Below, in pieces: positions 7,805 to 17,474 of a stretch of 17,474 nt of DNA. The position numbers and the translations under genes are program-made. A model generated the notes under the pieces. That model was given only the letters and a program-made list of their open reading frames with translations. It ran no database searches and had not been told where the DNA came from. The stretch is taken from the NCBI GenBank assembly GCA_964058845.1, contig CAXKVR010000005.1:1-17474 (forward strand), read 5' to 3'. The DNA comes from Carex sylvatica (taxonomy: Eukaryota > Streptophyta > Magnoliopsida > Poales > Cyperaceae). Every line of letters begins with the position of its first letter. Position 1 is the stretch's first letter.

Positions 7805-7942
7805 CTAAGCAGCTAGCAATAGTACTTCATCAAATCTAGAAGACTCGTCAGATGGGATCTGGAGTTCTAGCTCAGCACTAAATAACTTGAAAATATGATC
7901 AATCTTTTTACTGCTCACTTGCTCAAGGATTTGTGGATCCCA
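7805..7942 (-). pseudogene. Possible captured 3'-terminal exon, unrecognised product
   Basis: On the minus strand, a pyrimidine-rich stretch followed by ATGATGCAG (a good 3' splice site, AG at 7943-7944) opens an uninterrupted 45-codon frame. It starts WDPQILEQVSSKKIDHIF, contains ELELQIPSDESSRFDEV, and ends LLLAA then TAG (7805-7807). Its composition is protein-like (charged, with an amphipathic helix-like first half) and unlike the surrounding AT-rich noise. I do not recognise the family. It has no ATG of its own, so it could only be the last exon of a longer transcript. Lying inside a Mutator-like element, it may be a captured host gene fragment (Pack-MULE type). It may also be chance. Confidence 0.35.
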
Positions 7943-8204
7943 CTGCATCATCAATTCATAAAATTTAGATATACAAGAGAGAGAAAGATAAAAAAAAATT
8001 AACAAAATATAACAACTCAGAAAAAAATTCTGATACCACAATTAATAGAACCAGTCCATTTGTCAGTTCATACCGATAATGAGTTTAGATGCTTTGAGAA
8101 CTAAAATGAAAGATATGAATTCACACTGCAGCCTACCTAGTGGTATATCAAGAGTCTAAAGCATCAAAATTTAATTGAAACTGGACAATTAAGTTAACCA
8201 CATA
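7943..8204. other. MULE interior between orphan exon and repeat block
   Basis: AT-rich with no recognised coding motif. If 7805-7942 is an exon, this would hold its upstream intron. Confidence 0.3.
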
Positions 8205-8325
8205 TAGCTAAAATTACACATAACCTAACATCATAAGCAATTACACATAGCCTAACATCAAAAACATTTACAATTACACATAGCCTAGCTAAAGTTACAT
8301 GCTATTTAAAAAACAACATAATTAA
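8205..8325. repeat. TTACACATAGCC-rich repeat block, copy 2
   Basis: Same orientation and same unit words as 7530-7680 (TTACACATAACC, AACATCATAAGCAATTACAC, GCCTAGCTAAAGTTACA), ending in TACATGCTATTTAAAAAA. It is about 660 bp from copy 1, so a segmental duplication within the element is likely. Confidence 0.7.
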
Positions 8326-9084
8326 AAAATCAATTAAAACTAATCTTACTACTTTTATATTTAGTACAAGAAAAAAGTATATTCATTACAGAGAAATATT
8401 GAAAATTTCTATTCAGTTCAATGGCATGCCAGTACAGGGACTGGGATGGTACAGTATGTACAGGTACTGATTTTTGGAAAATATTTCAAACGAAAATTAT
8501 TTTGTGCTATTCATTGATAAAAAAATAGCCTATCTCAAAAAGAAATTATTTCGTGCTATTCATCGATAATTTCAATTTTGTGAAAATAGGACAATATCAG
8601 ACCCTCTTTGGTCTCTCTAGTATGGAGCAACAAGTATAGCAATAAATAAATTGACTAATCAATGCTGACTATAGTTTGAAATTGAAGGTATTTAGAGGAA
8701 ATCAAACTCAAGTAAAATCAAAATAATAACCATAGTTTGAAATTGAAGGTACCAAATATCTTGACAGGAAAAGAAAAGGTAGGGAGCAAGGGTAATATCA
8801 AAGTTGTTTGATCGTGCAAAATTTTGGAGGAGCTATGAGAGAAGACCTTGGAGCTGAAACGCTGAGATATGGGAGAGAGCCTGGACCTGTGACGCTGGGT
8901 ACTGAGAGAGGGCAAAACGCAATTTAGGGCTGGGGTTGGGAAATAGCGAGAGAGAGAAAAGGGTGGGGGCTGGAAAATTGTGAGAGAGGGAGAGGGTGCG
9001 CGACGGTCGGAGGAGGGGCGACGGGGCGTGCGTCAGTGGAGAGCGACGAGAGAGAGAGGCAAAGGGATGAAGGAAAGGGGACTG
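8326..9084. other. Right subterminal region of the MULE
   Basis: It contains two local direct duplications: AAATTATTT(T/C)GTGCTATTCAT at about 8494 and 8543, and ATAGTTTGAAATTGAAGGTA at about 8672 and 8733. Positions 8870-9080 are purine- and GC-rich (GAGAGAGAGG, GACGGGGCGTGCG), that is pyrimidine-rich on the minus strand, resembling a leader or promoter reading inward. An open minus-strand frame at 8718-8915 lacks an ATG and has no recognised motif. Confidence 0.45.
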
Positions 9085-9295
9085 GAGGCCTCAATTTCGT
9101 AATTTTATTTCTTCAAATGAAGGAAGTGTAAAATTGGAAATATAAAAATACATTTTTTATACAACACTTTTCAGAATAATTTTAATTAAATATGTATATC
9201 AGTTGTATAAAAATGACAATTTCATAAATTGATTGATTATGGAGTGACAAAAAAATAATTTCAATGTTTTGAAGTGACATAAAAATAATTTTTCC
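9085..9295 (-). repeat. MULE right terminal inverted repeat
   Basis: Inverted counterpart of 4547-4775. Similarity is high but imperfect, at roughly nine in ten positions by eye, with one 29-bp unit fewer than the left arm. Confidence 0.8.
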
Positions 9296-9304
9296 TTTAT
9301 TCTT
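9296..9304. repeat. 9-bp target site duplication, right copy
   Basis: TTTATTCTT directly follows the right MULE terminus and is identical to 4538-4546. Confidence 0.8.
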
Positions 9305-11892
9305 TCATTAAAAAAATGACTAGATCTAACTATATCACAATCATAATTACTTATCACTACTATCTAATAAAAAAGTATGTATCATTACTATAATTATGTA
9401 AAACACTATATTTTTATTTAAAATGTTAGAGGGCATTCATAATGAGTAATAATCACAAATACATATTTTACTATTGAAAGGGTTTAATTTTTTAATTGAA
9501 TTCATAATGAATTGAGACCGATCCTACTAGATCGAAATGTGAATCCAATAAATTAGACAAATCATCTTCCAACATCTTCATACATATTCCATAAATAAGT
9601 TATCAGATATAATTCTGGGATCCACATGCAGATTTGGTAAGTTATTCATTCATTGACATTATGTGTTGGACTTGGACACGTGTCATGTGTCAAAATATGT
9701 CAAAAATTTATCTGACGCATCACAACACGTTTTTTTTTTTTTACATTGCACGTGGCACATCATATTTTACATGTATAAGGAACGAATGCATATCCTTTGC
9801 ATTAACTCAAAAAAGAATCTTTTAGCTAATAAATTTTAACTATTTAATTTTAAACAGAGTCAATTCAGTCCTTACTTATAATCCTTACTTATAATATAAG
9901 GACTCTTAATATTAGTGTGAATTTAGTCCGCACAAATTTTAAAGCAGATCGAATGATCAATATTTATTAACTTAAAAGATTCTCTTTAGAGTTAATGGAG
10001 AGGATACGAATTCTCAAGGAACTTGTTGTGTCATGACAAACACTGGTGACCGATGTCACGCTGTGTCCTCGTCTTTTACAAACTTTACATTGGATTTCAA
10101 TGACTTTGGTGTGTTTTTCAGAGTGAGTTTTTCAGGTCGAACTATATTTTTCAGATTTTATCTCAAGGCGTGTCTGGGTGGTTTATTTTCTTGGAAATTT
10201 GTGAGAATTTTGATGGAAAGAAATTTATACCAAGAAGGGTGTGAAGTGGTGTTTTGATAATGAAAAATATTGCCTACGGGAATATGTATGAGAATCAAAT
10301 CTGTATACAAATTCATTGGAAAAAACACAAGGTGGAACTTATTATTTTTTTTTTTTTCACATGCTATCTCTTATTCATTCTCCTATTTCATCTTATGAAG
10401 TTCATTTTTTTTATTTTCATGACAAGTGCATTATTTGATTTATCTATTTAGTTAATTATAAATTATTTTTTCACCATCACTTCTATTTAGGTTTACGACA
10501 ACTTTTAGTTTTTATAATATTTTTCTCAATATTATTAAAAGTAATCAGAAATTTATCAATAATTATTAACAAAAAAAATATAATTGACAACCAAGTCTTA
10601 AAAAAAACATATTTTTTTTTCATGTATATCTTTTTCAAAATAGAATTTTGTGTAACTGTTTCAACAGACCGAACATTCATTTTAGTATAATTCTATAATC
10701 ACTTTCGAACATACCTAAATATATAGAGGTTCTCTTAAACTAATTTGTGAGTTTTTTGTACTAAAAATATTTCAACCCGCACAATTACGTGAGAACCGAA
10801 CTTGTTCCTTGGAGTGAGTTCTTTCCTGCGGAGAAAAATGGAGTGGACCATGATCAAACCAAACTCGTCTATTATTATGGACTTTGATCCGAACCGAAAA
10901 TAGAGATATTTTATTATGTGCTTAAACAACCAACAACACACCGAAATTTGTATTAAACGAAATTTCAAATATAATCTCTGAATTTCAAAAAATCGAAATG
11001 TGCTGCTATTGTTGGCATTGCCAACGGTATCCCTTGTTTCACTACTGGTAATACTAGTAGTACCTGTTTGTTTTGTTTTGTTTTTTATTTTAGCTTCTCC
11101 ACACAAATAGTATATAGATGGAGAATTAATTGAGAAATAAAATTGTCCTTTAATTAATTTTTTCAATAAACACAATATTAATTACAAGTTTTGTTATGTG
11201 AATATCAAACCCCACAATATAACTATGAATAAATAACAGACATAACAAAAACACTGTATTAGTTTAAGTAAAAAAAAGTAAATAATGCTCTTCATTTTTT
11301 TTTGGTCAACTTTGTGATTTTTTGTAACAGTGATACTTAATTTTAGAATGTGTTATTGCATAAAAAATTCTCTAATGAATAATTAACAGTAGAACTAGAA
11401 GCTTTAACTGAAGTTTTGAGATCCTAAATGATATATTTTTTTTGCAATCTTAATTGCGTCAGCTTGGTGGGTGTCGGGGCTTGAAGTTTCGATCACTAGG
11501 TTCTCTCTCTTCACGAGCTTTCTGAATTATAGTCAAACACTCAAATGAAAATTTTCTACGAAAAATTATGACCGTTTAAAATTTAAAAACAATATATCGT
11601 TATTTTATTACAAAATATTAATAACATGCTGATGTTTTATACCTGATTCAATAAATATTTTATTACAAAACATCAATAAAGCATCTACGCAAAAATAAAA
11701 TAAAAATAATACTCGGTATGTAATAGTGGACAAATGCTACCCCGCCACCCCGGGCACGCTTCGAATTTCCGAAATTCCGAGGTAATGTCTGAAATTTCGT
11801 TTTTTTAGAATATGAATAAAATTTTAGGAACAACACCGTATATTCTAGCGTGTATCAACATTGGGTTGGAGGCTATTACAAACGATCGTAAC
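9305..11892. other. Long AT-rich intergenic region, no supported gene
   Basis: The longest frames (10033-10257 plus; 10735-11175 minus) have low-complexity, AT-driven composition with no motif and are not called. Visible small structures: CACGTG cores at 9678-9683 (inside palindromic GACACGTGTC) and about 9749-9754; a tandem 13-mer CCTTACTTATAAT at 9870-9882 and 9883-9895; a repeated ATTTTATTACAAAA at about 11602 and 11657; and a short GAATTT/AAATTC stem near 11763. Confidence 0.6.
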
Positions 11893-12024
11893 TGGGCCGG
11901 AAGAATAATTACTGGTTTAGTAGTCCCAATTAAACTACGGGCCAATGGGCCTTGCGATCTGTAAGTCAGCCTACAGAGTTGATTGCGTATAAAGTGGAGT
12001 CTGGAGCTAGGTTTTAGGTTTTAC
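11893..12024 (+). promoter_or_regulatory. RPL11 promoter: site II, TATA-like and telo-box-like motifs
   Basis: TGGGCC occurs at 11893-11898 and 11946-11951, with GGGCC also just before the second. These are site II elements, typical of plant ribosomal protein and proliferation-linked promoters. TATAAA lies at 11988-11993, about 100 bp before the ATG. TAGGTTTTAGGTTTTAC at 12008-12024 is, on the other strand, AAACCTAAAACCTA, similar to the telo-box that often accompanies site II. The following leader is pyrimidine-rich with a GCC-repeat (CCGCCGCCGCC, about 12050-12060). The transcription start is not defined by sequence alone. Confidence 0.65.
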
Positions 12025-12093
12025 GCATATATATTTTCTGCTCGCTCCTCCGCCGCCGCCTCCTCAGAATCGCTCTCTTGAAACATCTCTACA

Positions 12094-14078
<1,985 letters not shown>

Positions 14079-15579
14079 ACAATATTACTTATTGTTCTGT
14101 TTTGCTGTATTACTTGTTAGTAGTAATATTGAACTTTCTAGTACTGTTGTTAGCTGGCATATCTGTTTTAAGAATGAGATGGTTTTGTTGAATACTGGTT
14201 ATATTTAGTCAATTTTGCCTTGTGTTAAGATTTTGAACGGTTGTATTTTGACTAGTGAGGATGGCTAATGAGCAATGCTGCTTTTTTATATATTTTTATA
14301 AAATTTTGCTGAAGCTTTGCATATGGGTGGTTGATTTAGTTCACAAAACAACGTGCAGCACTTTTGCTGAAGCAGATTCTTTAATGTTCGAAGTAACAGA
14401 TTTTTCTCTATATTGAGCATGAATTCCACTTTTTAGAGATGAGATAATTCTTTTGTTTTTAATCCAGTTCAGTGTGCTTGTAATTATTTTTTCTATAAAT
14501 TAATAAAGGGGAACTCATGCCTACGAGGTTATGAAGCTTTTTTTGTTTAAATAATTTCTGCTTAACAGAGTTGCTTGAGATAATTTTTTCAGAAAGTGGA
14601 ATTAGAAATAAAATTATCCATGTACAATCCGTATTGATTTACATTTAGAACGATCCGAAAGAATCTTTCGAGTGATTGAAATTCTGTATAAATGTCTTCG
14701 TACAAAACGTTCTTCACTGATTGATCCAACGAAAATTATTTGGATAGCGATAAAGATGGTCAAATTCTGTAAATTCAAATATGTGCAATTAAAATTATAA
14801 AAAAAAAAAACATTTAGATTTTGGTACCATTTCATTCGAGTCATTGACTATAAATTTAGAGGTTCATAAACGTTTTGTAAATTTCTAAGTAATTTATTTG
14901 AGAATAATAATAGATAATTCCATTTTTGTACAGTTTGTTCATTGTCTTTAATACTAATATATTTTTTCCCTAAGATAAAATAAATTGATTTATATTGTAA
15001 TCATGATTACACTGGTAAAAGTCAAAATAATTTTTATGATTTGGATAAATATACTAGATTTGTCATTTGCATTGTTAAGCCTCAAATATTTCCTTTATTA
15101 ATAGTTAGTTAATTTAAAATAAAGATTCATTCAGAGCAAACTTGGTATAAAAGAAAAACAAATTCTCTCATATCTGAATAATGTAATTCTTGCGTTCAAA
15201 ATACAACTCCCCGTTTGTTTTGCTTTTCAATACGATGCTGCGCAATTAATGAGGACTCTGTCAACATAGTTTGTTGTGTTGTTGCTCTAATTACGGTTAC
15301 CTGCAACATATAAACCATTTCCATTGTATCAATCGCAATGTTATTATTTTGATTTTTTCCCTTTTATTTGCGTAATGTACAAGCACCAACTAGCAGACAA
15401 TGATTCAAGGTTTGAAGTGAAGCTTTCACGATCATGATTTGCCGTACCAACCATGTCCACATAAATACGTATCTGCCAAATATTATCAAGTGGACCCATT
15501 CCTGCATTATGACTGGCGACATTTGCTTCCTTCCATAAAAATCCACTCTTTCATAACGGGAAAGAAATAAAAGAGTTTC
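14079..15579. other. RPL11 3' region and spacer upstream of the BBE-like gene
   Basis: The first ~200-300 bp are T-rich and probably the RPL11 3' UTR. No single canonical polyadenylation signal stands out. The rest is AT-rich with no supported gene; a minus-strand frame at 15364-15546 and another at 14614-14844 show no motif. Immediately before the BBE-like ATG there is an AT/purine-rich leader (AAAGAAATAAAAGAGTTTC). A CATAAAAAT at about 15534-15542 is too close to be a confident TATA box. A TTTTGACTTTT on the minus strand (about 15018-15028) contains the W-box core. Confidence 0.5.
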
Positions 15580-17202
15580 ATGGTAGAAATGGGAGCAACA
15601 GAGAAAATGACACTCCTTTGGCTTCTCCTCATCTACATCTCTCCAGCCTTGTCAATCAACACTTATGAAACATTCCTCAATTGCCTTTCTCTTTATTCCC
15701 CCAACTCAAACATATCCCAAATTCTGTATAACCAAACTAGTATTAACTACAATGATCTGCTCAATTCCACAATCCAAAATCTAAGATTCACATCTCCAAC
15801 CACTGCAAAACCAATTTTAATTCTCATACCGACCAATGAACAGCAAATTCAAGCCTCAGTATCATGTTGCAGAAACCAGAGCCTCTTGCTTCGTGTCCGA
15901 AGCGGCGGCCATGATTACGAAGGTCTTTCCTACCGCTCGGTCAACCAGAGCTGGTTTGTTATGCTTGATCTAACCAAACTCAGATCCATACGTGTCAATT
16001 CAAATCGAGGTACTGCTTGGGTCCAGGCTGGTGCCACTGTTGGTGAACTTTACTACAAGATTTCTAAAAAGAACAGTACGCTTGCTTTTCCAGCAGGTAC
16101 ATGTCCAACTGTTGGTGTAGGCGGTCAGTTTAGTGGAGGTGGTATCGGCACATTAATACGAAAATACGGATTGTCAGCAGATAACATTTTGGATGCAAAA
16201 ATAATAGATTCAAATGGAAGGATTCTGGATAGAGCAGCTATGGGAGAAGATCTCTTTTGGGCAATTAGAGGAGGTGGCGGGGGTAGCTTTGGTATTATAT
16301 CCTCCTGGAAGGTGAGGTTAGTACAAGTGCCAGAAATTGTCTCTATATTCACCATCAACAGAACTTTGGATCAAGGTGCTATAGATTTAATTTACAAATG
16401 GCAATACATTGCATTTCAAATGGATCCTGATATGTTTCTAGAAGCTGACATTATGCCCAACATCAATGGGACTGAGCCAGGAGCTGTATTCCAATCCCTG
16501 TATCTTGGTCGGTGTACTGAGATGTTGAATTACATTCAAGTGCACTTCCCTGATCTAGGAGTGGGGACAACTGACTGTAGAGAAATGAGCTGGGTCCAAT
16601 CAGCTGTGTATTTTGCCAGATTGGGAGATGCCGACCCTAAGATTTTACGTGATAGAGGATTGCAACCTAAGATCTACAACAAAGGAACCTCGGATTATGT
16701 TACTGATCCAATTCCTTTGAGTGCATGGCAAGGCATATTTGATTGGTTTAGGTACAAAGGTGCGGGTTCAATGTATATGATTTCGCATGGTGGCATAATG
16801 AGTGCGATACTCGAGTCTGATATACCGTATCCACATAGAGAGAGGGTGTTGTACAATATCCAGTACCTCGCAACATGGAGAAGCGGGGACACGGAGACGT
16901 ATTTGGGATGGATACGGGAGTTTCGTAGCAATATGACCTCTCTTGTAAGCAATAACCCAAGGCGTGCATACGTTAATTTCAGGGATTTGGGTTTGGGGAG
17001 GAACGATGTGGGTCAAAATGCAAATTATGAGAATGTTAGGGTTTTTGGTGAGATGTATTTTACGGACAATTTTAGAAGGTTAGCTTTGGTCAAAGGCGAG
17101 GTTGATCCGGAGAATTTTTTCTGGCACGAGCAAAGCATACCACCAATTATTGTTAATAAAGGAAGAACATACAAACACTTTGACACAAGATATCCATTAT
17201 AG
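15580..17202 (+). CDS. Berberine bridge enzyme-like FAD-linked oxidoreductase, atypical active site
   Basis: Intronless ORF of 540 residues, the usual length for plant BBE-like proteins, which are secreted or vacuolar flavoproteins acting on alkaloids, cannabinoids, monolignols or oligosaccharides. A hydrophobic signal peptide spans residues 11-24 (LLWLLLIYISPALS). In-frame Mets at 1, 4 and 10 are all possible starts; the first is used here. The FAD_binding_4 domain covers about 75-215 and the BBE C-terminal domain about 478-525. FAD attachment residues are intact: H111 in SGGHDYEG and C175 in GTCPTVGVGG. C35 and C96 are placed for the conserved disulfide. Nine N-glycosylation sequons are visible (N44, N51, N62, N99, N122, N165, N260, N296, N451). 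C-terminal landmarks are PYPHR (416-420), VDPENFF (508-514) and EQSIPP (517-522). Oddities: Q183 replaces His in GGHFSGGG; I189 replaces the usual aromatic; N426 and F467 occupy positions of THCA-synthase E442 and Y484. No stop or frameshift, so probably expressed. Substrate unknown. Confidence 0.93.
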   Translation: MVEMGATEKMTLLWLLLIYISPALSINTYETFLNCLSLYSPNSNISQILYNQTSINYNDLLNSTIQNLRFTSPTTAKPILILIPTNEQQIQASVSCCRNQSLLLRVRSGGHDYEGLSYRSVNQSWFVMLDLTKLRSIRVNSNRGTAWVQAGATVGELYYKISKKNSTLAFPAGTCPTVGVGGQFSGGGIGTLIRKYGLSADNILDAKIIDSNGRILDRAAMGEDLFWAIRGGGGGSFGIISSWKVRLVQVPEIVSIFTINRTLDQGAIDLIYKWQYIAFQMDPDMFLEADIMPNINGTEPGAVFQSLYLGRCTEMLNYIQVHFPDLGVGTTDCREMSWVQSAVYFARLGDADPKILRDRGLQPKIYNKGTSDYVTDPIPLSAWQGIFDWFRYKGAGSMYMISHGGIMSAILESDIPYPHRERVLYNIQYLATWRSGDTETYLGWIREFRSNMTSLVSNNPRRAYVNFRDLGLGRNDVGQNANYENVRVFGEMYFTDNFRRLALVKGEVDPENFFWHEQSIPPIIVNKGRTYKHFDTRYPL

Positions 17203-17474
17203 GTCGTCTGTTGTTGTCATTTGTCGGTATTATAAATTTATAATCAGTACCACTATTGTTGCTTTTATTAGTAGTTATCAATCTTCTTAAGAGTATTGTT
17301 GATTGTTAAACCTTTTTTTTGAAAAAGATTGAGATAATTTCCTTTGTACTTGAGATAAAAAATTTGTATAGTCATCAAACTTCTCTTTTTAGATAAAGAT
17401 AAGAGAAATATCATGTCCTATAATTTTCACAAGTGCATCAAAACAAAAACAAACAAAAAATTCACAGGTAATTT
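17203..17474. other. 3' flank of the BBE-like gene
   Basis: Likely 3' UTR followed by spacer. A perfect 16-bp palindrome ATTATAAATTTATAAT at 17229-17244 lies 27 bp after the stop codon and could be part of an AU-rich 3'-end signal. No further gene begins before the window edge. Confidence 0.45.

Larger units (their letters stand above)
4547..9295. mobile_element. Mutator-like element (MULE), 4,749 bp, non-autonomous
   Basis: The ends GGGGAAATTATTTTTATG (4547 on) and, in reverse complement, GGAAAAATTATTTTTATG (from 9295 inward) begin terminal inverted repeats of about 220 bp. The identical 9-mer TTTATTCTT sits immediately outside both ends (4538-4546 and 9296-9304). Long TIRs plus a 9-bp target duplication are the hallmark of the Mutator superfamily. 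No MURA/DDE transposase is recognisable inside. The cargo is a decayed retroelement fragment, a nested copia element and possible captured exon material. Both subterminal regions are pyrimidine-rich reading inward (CTCTCT-type), as is common for transcribed leaders. Confidence 0.85.

Noticed and set aside
8718..8915. Minus-strand frame starting in the right subterminal region
   Set aside because: The listed start is TTG, not ATG, and the Ser/Pro/Leu content follows the CT-rich leader. No motif is seen.
4547..9295. Autonomous Mutator with a MURA transposase
   Set aside because: I looked on both strands for SWIM, MULE/DDE or zinc-knuckle motifs and found none.
10033..10257. 74-codon plus-strand frame
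   Set aside because: No recognised motif, F-rich because of T tracts, and isolated in AT-rich spacer.
10735..11175. 146-codon open frame on the minus strand
   Set aside because: Its composition follows the AT-rich DNA, no motif or family resemblance is seen, and there is no splice or promoter context. It is probably a chance frame.
16125..17016. Several minus-strand frames opposite the BBE-like gene
   Set aside because: They are antisense shadows of a well-supported coding region.

Overview
This is eukaryotic nuclear DNA from a flowering plant, most likely a eudicot. The support is: AT-rich intergenic DNA full of transposon relics, a ribosomal protein gene with GT-AG introns and an ATG-only first exon, a plant-type secreted berberine-bridge-enzyme-like (BBE-like) flavoprotein, and Ty1/copia, hAT and Mutator-type remains. 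I cannot name the species from sequence alone.

The first half (1 to about 9,300) is a transposon graveyard, and I find no functional host gene in it. In order: a foldback element of at least 822 bp that is cut by the left window edge (1-822) and built of four alternating inverted modules; a 392-bp hairpin MITE (1647-2038); a 374-bp hairpin MITE (2356-2729); a deletion derivative of a hAT element on the minus strand (about 2953-4415) that keeps the decayed C-terminal dimerisation domain of its transposase; and a 4,749-bp Mutator-like element (4547-9295) with ~220-bp terminal inverted repeats and a perfect 9-bp target duplication. Inside the Mutator-like element sit a decayed non-LTR-retrotransposon-type zf-RVT/RNase H fragment (5121-5589), a nested and internally deleted Ty1/copia element (5744-6863), a possible captured 3' exon on the minus strand (7805-7942), and two copies of a TTACACATAGCC-rich repeat. 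I found no Mutator transposase, so the element looks non-autonomous.

Positions 9,296-11,892 are AT-rich and I find no supported gene there. Next comes the cytosolic 60S ribosomal protein uL5 (RPL11) gene: promoter motifs at about 11,893-12,024, and five coding exons between 12,094 and 14,078 encoding 181 residues. About 1.5 kb of spacer follows.

The window ends with an intronless 540-residue BBE-like oxidoreductase ORF (15,580-17,202). It has a signal peptide, the His and Cys for bicovalent FAD attachment, and a nearly complete scaffold. Several active-site positions that are tyrosine or charged in characterised plant members are replaced: F467 at the catalytic-base tyrosine, N426, I189, I401 and H403. 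This is the most interesting protein-level signal here. It suggests an enzyme with altered or non-oxidative chemistry, or a copy that is losing function.

The two genes are on the same strand but are functionally unrelated (housekeeping translation and secreted specialised or cell-wall metabolism). Nothing suggests they act together.
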